Notes under the pieces: model-generated
Told to the model about the DNA's origin: nothing
What the model saw: the letters and a program-made list of their open reading frames with translations, nothing else
The model's database searches: none
Assembly (NCBI GenBank): GCA_019247795.1
Contig: JAFBAK010000245.1
Span: 34,724 to 98,723, forward strand
Direction of reading: 5' to 3'
DNA length: 64,000 bases
Source: Hyphomicrobiales bacterium
GTDB taxonomy: Bacteria; Pseudomonadota; Alphaproteobacteria; Rhizobiales; Beijerinckiaceae
Shown: in pieces, positions 35,380-44,568 of the stretch
Layout of the letters: each line of letters begins with the position of its first letter
Position numbering within the stretch: the first letter of the stretch is position 1
Position numbers and translations under genes: made by a program

Positions 35380-35414
35380 CAAAACCGGCGCGCCACGATG
35401 AGCGGCGCGCCGGT
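35380..35414 (-). terminator. Rho-independent terminator directly after xoxF
   Basis: On the leftward strand ACCGGCGCGCC and GGCGCGCCGGT form a perfect 11-bp stem with a 9-base loop, followed by TTTTGTTTC. It lies 28 bases past the xoxF stop and before xoxG. It should lower xoxGJ transcript relative to xoxF, or force use of an internal promoter in the remaining 70 bases. Confidence 0.8.
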
Positions 35415-35441
35415 CCTTAAGCGAAAGTCGAACGCAGTCCC

Positions 35442-37262
35442 TTATTGCGGGAGCGCGAACACCGTGAGCTGGCCGCCAAGCGCGGTGTATTGCTTGAGGC
35501 CCGCATAGCCGCCAACCGCGCCGAGACCCGCAGTCGGATCGGTAAGTCCGGCGGCGAGCCCGATGCCGGCCCAGCCACCGACGCCCGAGAGAACGGCGAC
35601 GTATTGCTTGTTGCCGTGCTCATAGGTCATCACGTTGCCGATGATGCCTGAGGGGGTCTTGAACTTGTAGAGTTCCTTGCCGGTGTGGGCGTCCACCGCC
35701 TTCAGGTAGCCTTCGAGCGTCCCATAGAAGACGACGCCGCCGGCCGTCGCGAGCGCTCCCGACCAAACCGAGAACTGCTCCTTGTCCGACCAGGCGATCT
35801 TCCCGGTCTTCCCGTCCCAGGCGATAAAGTTGCCCATATTCGTCTGGCCCGGAGGCGGATACATGGAGAGGGTCGCGCCCACGTAAGGCTGGCCCGCCGT
35901 GTAGCTCACCTTGAACGGCTCGTAATCCATGCAGACGTGGTTGGTCGGCACGTAGAACATGCCGGTCTCAGGCGAGTACGCCGCGGGTTGCTCGTCCTTG
36001 GAACCGAGCGCTGCCGGACACACGCCCTTGGTGTTCGCGTCCGGACCATTTTGGTCGGTGGAGTATTTCGATACGACGATCGGCCGCCCATAGGTCTTGG
36101 AGTTCTTGTCCATATCGACCTTGGTGGCCCAGTTCACATCCGGATCGTATTTCTCGGCCACCAGGAGCTCGCCGGTCGTACGGTCGAGCGTGTAGCCGAA
36201 GCCGTTGCGGTCGAAGTGAACGAGCGTCTTGCGGTTCTGTCCGCCGATATTCTGGTCGGCGAGGATCATCTCGTTGACGCCGTCATAGTCCCATTCGTCA
36301 TGGGGCGTCATCTGATAGACCCATTTCGCGACGCCGGTATCAACGTCACGCGCCCAAATGGTCATCGACCATTTGTTGTCGCCGGGCCGCTGCTTCGGAT
36401 TCCAGGTCGAGGGGTTGCCCGACCCGTAGTACATCAGGTTCAGCTGCGGATCATAGGAGAACCATCCCCACGTGTCGCCGCCACCGATCTTCCATTGATC
36501 GCCTTCCCAAGTCTTGAGGCTCGAATCGGCGCCAATCGGTTTACCAAGCTCGGTCGTCTTTTCGGGATCGACCTTGATGTCCGAATCAGGGCCTTCCGAA
36601 TAGGCGCGCCATGCCAGCTTGCCGTCACTGAGGTTATAGGCGCTGACCCAGCCGCGAACACCGAACTCGCCGCCGGACACGCCGATGAACACCTTGTCCT
36701 TGAATACGAAGGGCGCATCCGTGCCCGTCTCGCCCTTGCTCGGGTCGCCATCCTTCACCGACCAGACGACCTTTCCGCTCTTCGCGTCGAGCGCGACGAG
36801 GGTAGTGTCGGCTTGGTGCAGGAAGATCTTGCCATCCGCATAGGCGAGACCGCGATTGACCGTGTCGCAGCACATCACCGGAATGACATTCGGGTCCTGC
36901 TTCGGCTCATAGGACCACAGGATCTTGCCATCGTTGTTGATGTCGAGAGCATAGACCGTGTTGGGGAACGGCGCATGCAGATACATGACATCGCCGATCA
37001 CGAGAGGCGAACCTTCATGCCCGCGCAGCACGCCCGTCGAGAACGTCCACGCGACCTGAAGCTTGCCGACATTCTCCTTGTTGATTTGCTTCAACGAGGA
37101 GTACCGATGATTGGCATAATCGCCCGTCGGCATCACCCAGTCCTTCGGATTCTGGGCCAGTTTCGTCAAATCGTCATCCGCGACGGCGGACGACGTGATC
37201 ATCGCGGGCGTCGCGATGATCGCGCAGGCCCCTAGAAGGCCTGAGAGCCAATAGTTTCGCAT
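35442..37262 (-). CDS. xoxF: Lanthanide-dependent PQQ methanol dehydrogenase XoxF
   Basis: Periplasmic quinoprotein oxidising methanol to formaldehyde. 606 aa after moving the start to the ATG at 37262, which follows GGGAGGAAGC; signal peptide ends near AVA (about residue 28). Eight-bladed propeller. The PQQ disulfide pair is CC131-132, metal ligands appear as Glu199 (GGEFG) and Asn283 (SGNPSTW), and the catalytic Asp325 is followed by Asp327 in WDYDG. That extra Asp is the lanthanide signature; calcium-type MxaF has Ala there. No mxaFI in the window. Confidence 0.97.
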   Translation of the reverse strand: MRNYWLSGLLGACAIIATPAMITSSAVADDDLTKLAQNPKDWVMPTGDYANHRYSSLKQINKENVGKLQVAWTFSTGVLRGHEGSPLVIGDVMYLHAPFPNTVYALDINNDGKILWSYEPKQDPNVIPVMCCDTVNRGLAYADGKIFLHQADTTLVALDAKSGKVVWSVKDGDPSKGETGTDAPFVFKDKVFIGVSGGEFGVRGWVSAYNLSDGKLAWRAYSEGPDSDIKVDPEKTTELGKPIGADSSLKTWEGDQWKIGGGDTWGWFSYDPQLNLMYYGSGNPSTWNPKQRPGDNKWSMTIWARDVDTGVAKWVYQMTPHDEWDYDGVNEMILADQNIGGQNRKTLVHFDRNGFGYTLDRTTGELLVAEKYDPDVNWATKVDMDKNSKTYGRPIVVSKYSTDQNGPDANTKGVCPAALGSKDEQPAAYSPETGMFYVPTNHVCMDYEPFKVSYTAGQPYVGATLSMYPPPGQTNMGNFIAWDGKTGKIAWSDKEQFSVWSGALATAGGVVFYGTLEGYLKAVDAHTGKELYKFKTPSGIIGNVMTYEHGNKQYVAVLSGVGGWAGIGLAAGLTDPTAGLGAVGGYAGLKQYTALGGQLTVFALPQ

Positions 37263-37477
37263 GTGCTTCCTCCCGCTTCCGAGGCTCGAGCTTCCTCGCG
37301 CCGCGACGGACAAATCACTTGCCGCCGTCGGCGACAGCCACAGTTGGGAAATTTTTTTCTCCGGCAGCGTGTCACGACCTCAGCGAGGCATAACGGGGCA
37401 AGGCTGTCCGCCTCGCCAAGTCTTCGAGAACGAGAGCTCTCCCTAACACAATCGTCCTTGAAGCCGGAGACAAGGTC

Positions 37478-37506
37478 AGGCTATGCCGGTTCTAAAAGCG
37501 GTGCAA
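37478..37506 (-). promoter_or_regulatory. Candidate xoxF promoter
   Basis: On the leftward strand TTGCAC, 17 bases, TAGCCT, about 215 bases before the xoxF start. The -35 matches four consensus bases and the -10 three. The 373-base divergent gap 37263-37635 between xoxF and the metallo-hydrolase gene has no other feature that I can support, so it probably also carries regulator sites. Confidence 0.35.
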
Positions 37507-37635
37507 CATTTTTGTTTCGGCGAAATCCACATTCATCGCGAAGTTCGGCCAATGGCGCGACAGCCCTGCCATGCATGTATCGCGCGGCAATTCCCAAGTG
37601 ACTCCCAAGTGACGCGCCGCGATCAAATCGCCGTC

Positions 37636-38595
37636 ATGCCCGTCTTGAATCGCTCGATAGGCAGAGTTTTTGCGGGATTGCTCACGATCGGATCAGTGCT
37701 CGGGCTTGCCTCGCTGGCGCTCGGCCAAGGGCGCGATGCGCCTCTCGAGGTGCAACAAGTCGCGCCCGGGATCTATGTTCATCACGCAATCGTGTCCTTG
37801 ATGACGCGCGAGAACGAAGGCGCCATCGCCAATGTAGGCTTCATCATCGGACAAGCTTCCGTCGCGGTCATCGATACGGGCGGCAGCGTCGCGGAAGGTC
37901 GACGTCTGCTGGCCGCCGTGAGGGCCGTCACGGAAAAGCCGATCCGCTACGTCATCAACACACATGATCATCCCGATCACGTGTTCGGCAACGCGGCCTT
38001 TGTCGCCGCCGGAACGGAATTTGTCGGCCACGTGGCGTTGCCCGCGGCGATGGCGGCGCGCATGGAGTTTTATCGCTCGGCCTTTCGCCGGGCGATGGGT
38101 GATGAGCTCATTGACGAAGTGAAATCCGTTCCGCCGACGCTCCTCGTCGAAAAGGAGATGGTGCTCGATCTCGGCGCGCGGCGCCTCGTCTTGCGAGCCT
38201 GGCCGGCCGCGCACACGGACACCGATCTCACCGTGTTCGACGAAGCGACGGCGACGCTTTTCGCAGGCGACCTTCTCTTCGTCGAGCACGTGCCCGTGCT
38301 CGACGGCCGCCTCAAGGGGTGGCTCGGTCTCATGGACGAGCTTGCTGCAATCGCCGCGAAGCGTGCCGTTCCGGGCCATGGGCCTCCATCGGTCGACTGG
38401 CCGGATGCGCTGTCACCGGAGCGGCACTATCTCGAGCGGCTCGCCGAGGACGTCCGCGCCGAGATCGCGAAGGGCACGCCGCTTGCCGCCGCCGCGAAGG
38501 CCGCCGGGAACTCCGAGGCCGAACGATGGAAGCTTTTCGACGAATACAATGCGCGAAACGCCACCGCCGCGTATCAAGAGCTCGAATGGGAGTAG
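37636..38595 (+). CDS. Quinoprotein-relay-type metallo-hydrolase (MBL fold, SoxH-like)
   Basis: 319-aa exported zinc hydrolase of the metallo-beta-lactamase superfamily, from the group that accompanies PQQ dehydrogenases. Signal peptide ends near ALGQ (about residue 32) after start ATG 37636 (track start 51 codons earlier). Metal site [12 protein letters not shown] near residue 115, with further His in AAHTDTDL and PGHGPPS. Likely works with the SoxYZ-like carrier encoded 19 kb upstream; the substrate is unknown. It is divergent from xoxF. Confidence 0.88.
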   Translation: MPVLNRSIGRVFAGLLTIGSVLGLASLALGQGRDAPLEVQQVAPGIYVHHAIVSLMTRENEGAIANVGFIIGQASVAVIDTGGSVAEGRRLLAAVRAVTEKPIRYVINTHDHPDHVFGNAAFVAAGTEFVGHVALPAAMAARMEFYRSAFRRAMGDELIDEVKSVPPTLLVEKEMVLDLGARRLVLRAWPAAHTDTDLTVFDEATATLFAGDLLFVEHVPVLDGRLKGWLGLMDELAAIAAKRAVPGHGPPSVDWPDALSPERHYLERLAEDVRAEIAKGTPLAAAAKAAGNSEAERWKLFDEYNARNATAAYQELEWE

Positions 38596-38621
38596 GCGCG
38601 CGGGGCTATTGCGGCTCGCGA

Positions 38622-40943
38622 TCAAAACGTCGCCTTCACCCCCAGTTGCACGCTGAGCGGCGGCCCCAGCGTGAATGACCGCGGATTTGTCAGGTTGAGA
38701 AATGGGACCGCGATGGTGCTCGCGAGAATGCCGAACGTCTTGTAGCGCGTGTCGAAAATATTGCCGGCGAGAGCATAGACCTGCGCGTTCGGGGTCACCT
38801 GATAAGAAGCGTGAAGATTGGCCACGGCATACCCCGGCACCTTGCCGAGAAGGTTGGCTTGATCGCCGCTCAGGAATTGGCCGCTTGCCGCGACTACGTC
38901 ACCACCCACAGTGAGCTTGTCGGTAAGGCGGTAATCCACGCCGATATTGAGCTTGTTGCGCGGCAAGGTCGGGATGCGGTCGCCCGGCCGCACGAAGATG
39001 TCCCCATTGGCATCGGCGAATGGGTTGTTGGGCGAGGCGAGCGTGATGTGGCTCCGGAAAGTCGCATCGAGAAAGCTGTAGCGCGCGTAAGCCGACCATT
39101 TGTCATCGGTGTATTTCAGCGCGAGCTCGACACCTTGCCGCCGCGTGCGTCCGACGTTCTGGAAGAAGCCGAAGCCGGTAATTTCGCTCGGCACGCTCAA
39201 GATGTCGTGATTGTTCGTGGCGCGAAAGAAGCCGGCGCTCCAATCGAAGCGGCCCGGCAATTGCGGCATCGCGAATTTTCCCCGAAGCCCACCTTCGAAG
39301 GTTTGCGAAACGACCTGCCGCAGATGCGGATCGGAAACCAGGAAGTTGTCGATAATGCAGGGGTGGTTCGGATCGGCGCAGCCGAGCTCGAGCGGCGTCG
39401 GGGCGCGGTTCGCTTCCGAATAGCCGCCATAAAGCGTGATATCGGGCGTCAGCTTGTAGGTGGCACCGATTAGCGGATTGAGGTGCGAGTAGTCGTTGTT
39501 GCCGTTCAGTGCGGTGCCGAGGCGATCGACGAGAGAAATGTTCGCGACGTTGTAGCGGGCGCCGGCCGTGACGGTCAGGCGATCCGTGACGTCGAAGGCA
39601 TCGAGGGCGTAGAGGCCGTAATAGGTATTGGTCGCCCTGAGGCTCGCAGGCGCATCATCTCCGGCCGGCTCGTCGATTATCGTGCCGAACCCTGCAACGG
39701 TAAGGTCCGGTTGGATGACGCCGAGCTCGCTCGAGGCAAGGAAGCTCGTGACCGCATGATCGACGCTCGCGCCCACCATCAAGCGGTTGTTGAAGCCGCC
39801 GATGTCGTGAGTGCTCGTCCCCTGCAAAGACGCGCCTTCGCCGAACGACGAGGTGTGCGTGCGGTCGATTTCTCCGGCGACCCCGCCATTCAGCGTGTCG
39901 GGAACGAGGTTGCCGCTGCTGTCGGTGAGGAGCGTCTGCGGATCGCCGAAACACAAAAGCCCGGGATTGGTGGTCGGATCGCAGGACTGAGCTTGGGACG
40001 GGTTGCCGTCATTGTGCTGCATGCGGAAAGATCGGACATAGGCATTGCCCTCGACCTTCAGCGTGTCGGTGACATCGACCTTGCCGTTGAGGTTCGCCAT
40101 CCAGGCATCGTCATGCGTATTCTGGGGGCCGGTAAAAACCGACGCTTTGCGGATCGCGAGGAGCTCGGCGGGGGTCGGGCCGAGATTGCCGAGATGCGAG
40201 GAGCCCTGGCTGATGCTCAGGTGAACCTCGGCCGCTTCCGCCTTGTACCCGAGATCGGAGTAGAAGCGGCGAAGCTGCGAGCGTGAATAGTCCCGCCAGC
40301 CCGCATCGTTGATGCCCTCGCCCGCGACATAAAGAGAGAAATTGCCGACCTGCTTGCCGAATTGGAACGATGCGAGCCGGCGTCCGTAGCTGCCGATCTG
40401 CACATTCGCTTCGCCACCCTGATAGGTGAAGCCATTCTTCATCGTGAGGACGACGGCGCCGCCGAGCGCATTGAGGCCGAAGGCCGGATTGTTCGACACG
40501 ATCTGCGTCTGATCGATGGCGTTCGTCGGGATGAGATCCCAATTCACGATGTCGCCGAAGGCTTCGTTGATTCGAACCCCATTCTGGTACACGGCAAGAC
40601 CTTGGGGCGTGCCGCTCACGGGGGAGGCATCAAAGCCCCGATAGTTCACGTCAGGCTGATACTCATTCCCCGTGACGCTGTTCACCGTCACGCTCGAAAG
40701 CCTTTGGTCGAGCGCTTTGGCGATCGTCGAGCCGTTCGTTTCGGCGATGTCGCCGGCCGAAACGGAGCGCACCGCGGCCGGCACCTTGTCCGACGCGACG
40801 CCCGCGCCCGTCGGCGCCGTTGCCACGACTTCGATCTCGGGCAGCGCGACCGCACCCCCGGACGGAGCGTTCGTCGCGTTTTGCGCATAGCTGATGCAAG
40901 GAAACAGCGTCGTCAGGACGACGCCGGCCAAAAGCCGCCTCAT
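38622..40943 (-). CDS. TonB-dependent outer-membrane receptor (lanthanide receptor candidate)
   Basis: 773 aa: signal peptide ending near SYAQ (about residue 21), plug domain with PEIEVVATAP (TonB box region) and DVNYRGFDASPVSGTPQGLAVYQNGVRINE near residue 98, and a 22-strand barrel ending in Phe (VKATF). GGAG lies seven bases before the ATG. Position beside xoxF and tonB makes it the analogue of LutH, the lanthanide-complex receptor of Methylobacterium. Ligand not provable from sequence; a siderophore or cobalamin receptor is the alternative. Confidence 0.88.
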   Translation of the reverse strand: MRRLLAGVVLTTLFPCISYAQNATNAPSGGAVALPEIEVVATAPTGAGVASDKVPAAVRSVSAGDIAETNGSTIAKALDQRLSSVTVNSVTGNEYQPDVNYRGFDASPVSGTPQGLAVYQNGVRINEAFGDIVNWDLIPTNAIDQTQIVSNNPAFGLNALGGAVVLTMKNGFTYQGGEANVQIGSYGRRLASFQFGKQVGNFSLYVAGEGINDAGWRDYSRSQLRRFYSDLGYKAEAAEVHLSISQGSSHLGNLGPTPAELLAIRKASVFTGPQNTHDDAWMANLNGKVDVTDTLKVEGNAYVRSFRMQHNDGNPSQAQSCDPTTNPGLLCFGDPQTLLTDSSGNLVPDTLNGGVAGEIDRTHTSSFGEGASLQGTSTHDIGGFNNRLMVGASVDHAVTSFLASSELGVIQPDLTVAGFGTIIDEPAGDDAPASLRATNTYYGLYALDAFDVTDRLTVTAGARYNVANISLVDRLGTALNGNNDYSHLNPLIGATYKLTPDITLYGGYSEANRAPTPLELGCADPNHPCIIDNFLVSDPHLRQVVSQTFEGGLRGKFAMPQLPGRFDWSAGFFRATNNHDILSVPSEITGFGFFQNVGRTRRQGVELALKYTDDKWSAYARYSFLDATFRSHITLASPNNPFADANGDIFVRPGDRIPTLPRNKLNIGVDYRLTDKLTVGGDVVAASGQFLSGDQANLLGKVPGYAVANLHASYQVTPNAQVYALAGNIFDTRYKTFGILASTIAVPFLNLTNPRSFTLGPPLSVQLGVKATF

Positions 40944-41256
40944 CGATGTTCTCCAACGCGATCTTCTCCCTCCTTGCCCGGGGAGCCGATCCGATAGTCG
41001 CTACTCCAATGACATTCGAGCTACTGCTCGGGTCCATTCCAGATTTGCCGCGTCAATCCAAGCTCATTCAGACACATGCCGGCGGAACCTATTCGGGGAG
41101 GTAGGCTCCGGCTACGGGAAAAATTCCCGAAATGCGCCCGCATCCGCCGGTGTGAGATTGATTGTTGCCGGGTGATCGCCTCAGCGCTTTGCCTTGCCGG
41201 CGCTTGCGCCTATGTTCGGCGGCATTTCGTTTGCCCGTCGCAAAGAGGTGTTGGCG

Positions 41257-42618
41257 TTGTCCTTGCGACTTCAACTCATCATGCTGACCACGCTCGTCCT
41301 CTTGGTCAGCCTTTTGCTTGGCGGCTTGCTCACCTATGGCTATGCGCGAGGCAAGGTGCGGGCCGAGATGCACGCGGCCATGGCTGTCGGGCAGCGCATG
41401 GCGAGCAGCGCGATCGCCGACGCCGGCCTCACGCCCGATCCGGACAAAGAGCTCCGACAGCTCGTTGCCGATTTCGACGGGGACCGTCACTTGCGCGTCC
41501 TCTGGCTGGACGGGGCCGGTCAGACCGTGATCAGCTCCAAACTCGCGCCTCCTCCCAAGTCGGTCCCGAACTGGCTCTATCGTCTCCTCGCCGGAGGGCC
41601 TGATGTAATTGACCTGCGTATGCCGCCCCCACTGCAAGGCAAGGGAATAATCAAGCTTGCGACCGATCCGCACAACGAGATCGGAGAAGTTTGGGGCGAT
41701 GTCCGCCTCATCCTTGCAATTCTCGGGATTTTCTGCGCCCTCGCCATATCGCTGACCTTCATCGCGATCGGCTATGCGTTCCGGCCCCTGCAGCGGCTAT
41801 CGACCGCGTTTACGAGAGTCGGCGCGGGGGACTACTCCCAGCATGTCACCGAAAACGGGCCGCTGGAATTGTCGCGCCTATGCCGAGGCTTCAACCGCAT
41901 GCTGGATCGCCTGTCCGCCATGGAAGCGCGGAACCTGAAACTTCAGGAGCAATTGGCTGCGGTTCAGGATGAAGAGCGGGCGGATCTCGCGCGCGACCTG
42001 CACGACGAGGTCGGACCCTTTCTCTTCGCGGTGGGTGTGGACGCCACGATGATCAAACGCTTCGCGGAAAACGGCACGCGCGCCGAGATCATGGCCCGCT
42101 CGGACGCGATCCGAGAAGCAACCGAGCACATGCAGAAGCATATCCGGGCGATGCTCGGGCGATTGCGCGCCGGCGTTCTTCTCGATGTCGGGTTGAATCA
42201 AGCCATCGAGAACCTGGTGCTGTTCTGGCGAGCGCGGCGGCCGGAACTGACCTTCGATACTCGTTTGCCGAAAGAAGCCATCCACCATCCGATCGACGAG
42301 GTGATCTATCGCACCATTCAGGAGAGCCTCAGCAATGCCGTACGGCATGGCCGGCCACACTGGGTCGAGATTCGGGTGGAGCACGATGTCGACTTCGTGC
42401 GAGTCACCGTTCAAGACGACGGGGCGGGTTTCGAGCCATCGCGGCAGAAGACCGGCTACGGACTGGCCGGCATGGAGGAAAGGATCAACGCGCTCGGCGG
42501 CAAGGTCGCAATTCGCTCTCGCGAAAAAGGCGGCGTCATCGTCTCTGCGCAGCTTCCCCAGAAAGCCGCGCCCGAGGACGCGGAACCTGAGATCCTGTCC
42601 CCGGCACTCGCCTCATGA
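41257..42618 (+). CDS. Sensor histidine kinase, MoxY-like (HisKA_3)
   Basis: 453 aa. Two membrane segments (about residues 7-31 and 150-175) bound a periplasmic sensor region of about 115 aa, followed by HAMP, the HisKA_3 box LARDLHDEVGPFLFAVG and a HATPase_c domain with NAVRHG and DDGAGF. This layout matches MoxY-type kinases near methanol oxidation genes. Start: the TTG at 41257 behind GAGGTG gives MSLRLQLIML; the ATG at 41212 and TTG at 41194 are alternatives. It overlaps the response regulator gene by ATGA. Confidence 0.87.
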   Translation: MSLRLQLIMLTTLVLLVSLLLGGLLTYGYARGKVRAEMHAAMAVGQRMASSAIADAGLTPDPDKELRQLVADFDGDRHLRVLWLDGAGQTVISSKLAPPPKSVPNWLYRLLAGGPDVIDLRMPPPLQGKGIIKLATDPHNEIGEVWGDVRLILAILGIFCALAISLTFIAIGYAFRPLQRLSTAFTRVGAGDYSQHVTENGPLELSRLCRGFNRMLDRLSAMEARNLKLQEQLAAVQDEERADLARDLHDEVGPFLFAVGVDATMIKRFAENGTRAEIMARSDAIREATEHMQKHIRAMLGRLRAGVLLDVGLNQAIENLVLFWRARRPELTFDTRLPKEAIHHPIDEVIYRTIQESLSNAVRHGRPHWVEIRVEHDVDFVRVTVQDDGAGFEPSRQKTGYGLAGMEERINALGGKVAIRSREKGGVIVSAQLPQKAAPEDAEPEILSPALAS

Positions 42619-43232
42619 AGATCCTTCTCGTCGACGATCATGCGGTCGTGCGCGAAGGGGTCCGCCGCCTCGTTTCGAGCACCATGGACGCCGTCATCTT
42701 CGAGTCCGCCTCCGGGCGGGAGGCGTTGCCCCTTTTCCGGAAAGAACGGCCCGATCTGATCATCCTCGACCTCAACCTCGAAGGGATCAGCGGGCTCGAG
42801 CTCATCAGGCGGTTCCTTCTCGAGAACGATGCGGCATCGATCCTCGTGTTCAGCATGCATACGGAGCCGATCTACGCCGCGCGCGCGTTGAACATGGGCG
42901 CGCGCGGCTACGTCAGCAAAAGTGCGCCAGCCGGTGAATTGCTCACCGCCATTCGGCGCATCTTGGACGGCATGCGGTTCGTCGAACGCGAGATCGAGGC
43001 CGAGCTCGCGACGGCGCAATCCTCTGACGAGGACCCTTTGCAGCGTCTGACCAACCGCGAAGTTGAGATCATGCGATTGCTCGGCGAAGGCAAGAGCCTT
43101 ACCGGCGTGGCGGAAGGACTGGGCATTTCATATAAGACCGCAGCGAACTCGTGCAGCCGGATCAAAGAAAAGCTGATGTGTCGCCGGACCGGGGACCTCA
43201 TCCGCTTGGCGGGCGCCATGAGGCGGCCGTGA
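42615..43232 (+). CDS. LuxR/NarL-type response regulator, MoxX-like
   Basis: 205 aa. Receiver domain with acidic pair DD (7-8), phosphoacceptor Asp52 in IILDLNLEG and the conserved Lys in YVSKSAPAGE; HTH domain from about residue 140 (LTNREVEIMRLLGEG). Partner of the overlapping kinase. Targets are probably the neighbouring receptor, xox or tonB genes, by analogy with MoxYX, but no operator is provable. The recognition helix reads YKTAANSCSRIKEKL. Confidence 0.9.
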   Translation: MKILLVDDHAVVREGVRRLVSSTMDAVIFESASGREALPLFRKERPDLIILDLNLEGISGLELIRRFLLENDAASILVFSMHTEPIYAARALNMGARGYVSKSAPAGELLTAIRRILDGMRFVEREIEAELATAQSSDEDPLQRLTNREVEIMRLLGEGKSLTGVAEGLGISYKTAANSCSRIKEKLMCRRTGDLIRLAGAMRRP

Positions 43233-43247
43233 GCGCGGAGTCTTCGT

Positions 43248-43276
43248 CTTGCCTGAAACAAACTTGCCTGAAACAA
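43248..43276. repeat. Two direct CTTGCCTGAAACAA copies before tonB
   Basis: The 14-base unit occurs at 43248-43261 and 43263-43276, so copies start 15 bases apart. It overlaps possible TTG starts of tonB. It may be a small duplication or a regulator site; 15-base phasing is not typical for NarL-type dimers. Confidence 0.5.
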
Positions 43277-44487
43277 CCCGGCCTTCGATCGCGATCATGA
43301 ACGAGGCTGAACTCAATGCCGCGGAGCGTGAGGCGCAAGACGCCGCACCCGGGCCCTGGGCCGATATGGGTTCCTCGTCGGCGCTGACCGCGACCCCGGC
43401 GCTGTCCTCGGCACACGCGGCGAGCACGCCCGCGTTGACCGACGAGGCACCGGAGCTCGGCGCTGCCGCGCCTTCCGGGTATCCGCGTCCGTTCCCCTCG
43501 CGGCGAAGCGCAGGTGGTGTTTTGGCCGCGGCGGTCTCTCTCGTGTCGCATGGTGTCGTCATCGCAGCCCTTCTTCTTTACGCACCCTGGGACGAGGGAG
43601 GCCTGCAGGACGAAGATGAGATTTCGGTCGAGCTCGTCGACGCCTTGCCGCAACCTGCTCCGTCACCAGAACCGACGACGAGCACGAACGAGGCACAACC
43701 CACACCTCCTGACGTCAGCCCGCCGCAGACCCAGGCCGCCGTCACGCCGCCCGCACAGGATGAGCCACCACCCGAGACCGACGCGAGCCCACCCCCACCG
43801 CAGGCCGCTCCACCTCCGGTCGAGGACGAGGCGCCGCCTCCGCTGCCGTCGTCGCCACCGGTCCAGCCCCTGCCGCCGGCCGTCGTCGAGAGCGAGGCGC
43901 CTCCTCCTCCACCACCGCCGCCGGTCGAGACGCCGCCGCCCGTTCCAGCGACCGCGCCCGTGCGAACGGCGCCACCGGAAGTGGAGCCTGCCCAGCGCGA
44001 ACGCGCGGAGCGCCTCGAACGAGCAAGGCGCGAAGAGGCAGAGCGCATCGCCCGCGAGCGCGCGACGCGTGCCGCCGAGAATGCGAAGCGGCAAGAAGCG
44101 CAACGCCAAGAAGCGCAACGGCAACAGATTGAGCGGGAAGCCGCGCAACGCGAGGCGCAGCGACAGGCAGCAGCCAAGGCCGCCGAAGCGTCTGCCGCAA
44201 ACGCGGCTGCGGCTTCCTCTTATCGCGGCCTAGTGATTGGGCATCTTGCGAGCTTCAAACGCTATCCGCCCGCAGCGCGCGCTCGGGGGGCGCAAGGAAA
44301 CCCGATGGTCTCCTTCTCGATCGACAGCACAGGACGTGTCGTCAGCGTTTCCTTGACGCGCGCGAGCGGCGATCCTGACATCGACGCGGAGATCGTCGCG
44401 ATGGTGCATCGGGCCTCGCCCTTTCCCATTCCTCCACCGGGTGCACCGCACGCCTTCTCGGCGGGAGTGAATTTCAAACTCCAGTGA
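43249..44487 (+). CDS. tonB: TonB energy transducer
   Basis: Inner-membrane protein passing proton-motive energy to TonB-dependent receptors. 412 aa from the TTG at 43249 (GCGGAG in front) or 396 aa from the ATG at 43297. Cytoplasmic N-terminal 85 residues, a membrane segment (AAAVSLVSHGVVIAALLLYA), then a Pro-rich spacer about 110 residues long, an Arg/Glu/Gln helical stretch, and the C-terminal TonB domain with YPPAARARGAQGNPMVSFSID. Long cytoplasmic tail and charged helix are unusual for TonB. Probably serves the receptor upstream. Confidence 0.88.
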   Translation: MPETNLPETTRPSIAIMNEAELNAAEREAQDAAPGPWADMGSSSALTATPALSSAHAASTPALTDEAPELGAAAPSGYPRPFPSRRSAGGVLAAAVSLVSHGVVIAALLLYAPWDEGGLQDEDEISVELVDALPQPAPSPEPTTSTNEAQPTPPDVSPPQTQAAVTPPAQDEPPPETDASPPPPQAAPPPVEDEAPPPLPSSPPVQPLPPAVVESEAPPPPPPPPVETPPPVPATAPVRTAPPEVEPAQRERAERLERARREEAERIARERATRAAENAKRQEAQRQEAQRQQIEREAAQREAQRQAAAKAAEASAANAAAASSYRGLVIGHLASFKRYPPAARARGAQGNPMVSFSIDSTGRVVSVSLTRASGDPDIDAEIVAMVHRASPFPIPPPGAPHAFSAGVNFKLQ

Positions 44488-44508
44488 CACGAAATCTGCG
44501 GGCAGCAG

Positions 44509-44560
44509 TTAAGAGGAAACGGCGACGCGCCGATTTCCTGTTGCTGCGCCTTTCTCTTAA
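44509..44560 (+). promoter_or_regulatory. Long stem-loop abutting the MFS gene ribosome site
   Basis: TTAAGAG (44509) pairs with CTCTTAA (44554), and inside it GGAAACGGCG pairs with CGCCGATTTCC with one bulge. The outer right arm runs straight into the AAGGAG of the MFS gene. It could end tonB transcription or mask the ribosome site. Confidence 0.5.
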
Positions 44561-44568
44561 GGAGAGCC

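Noticed and set aside
35685-37235. 516-aa open frame antisense to xoxF
   Set aside because: It mirrors the codon pattern of xoxF and has no recognisable domain; GC-rich genes often leave long antisense frames.
39483-40286. 267-aa frame antisense to the TonB-dependent receptor
   Set aside because: Antisense shadow without ribosome site or domain.
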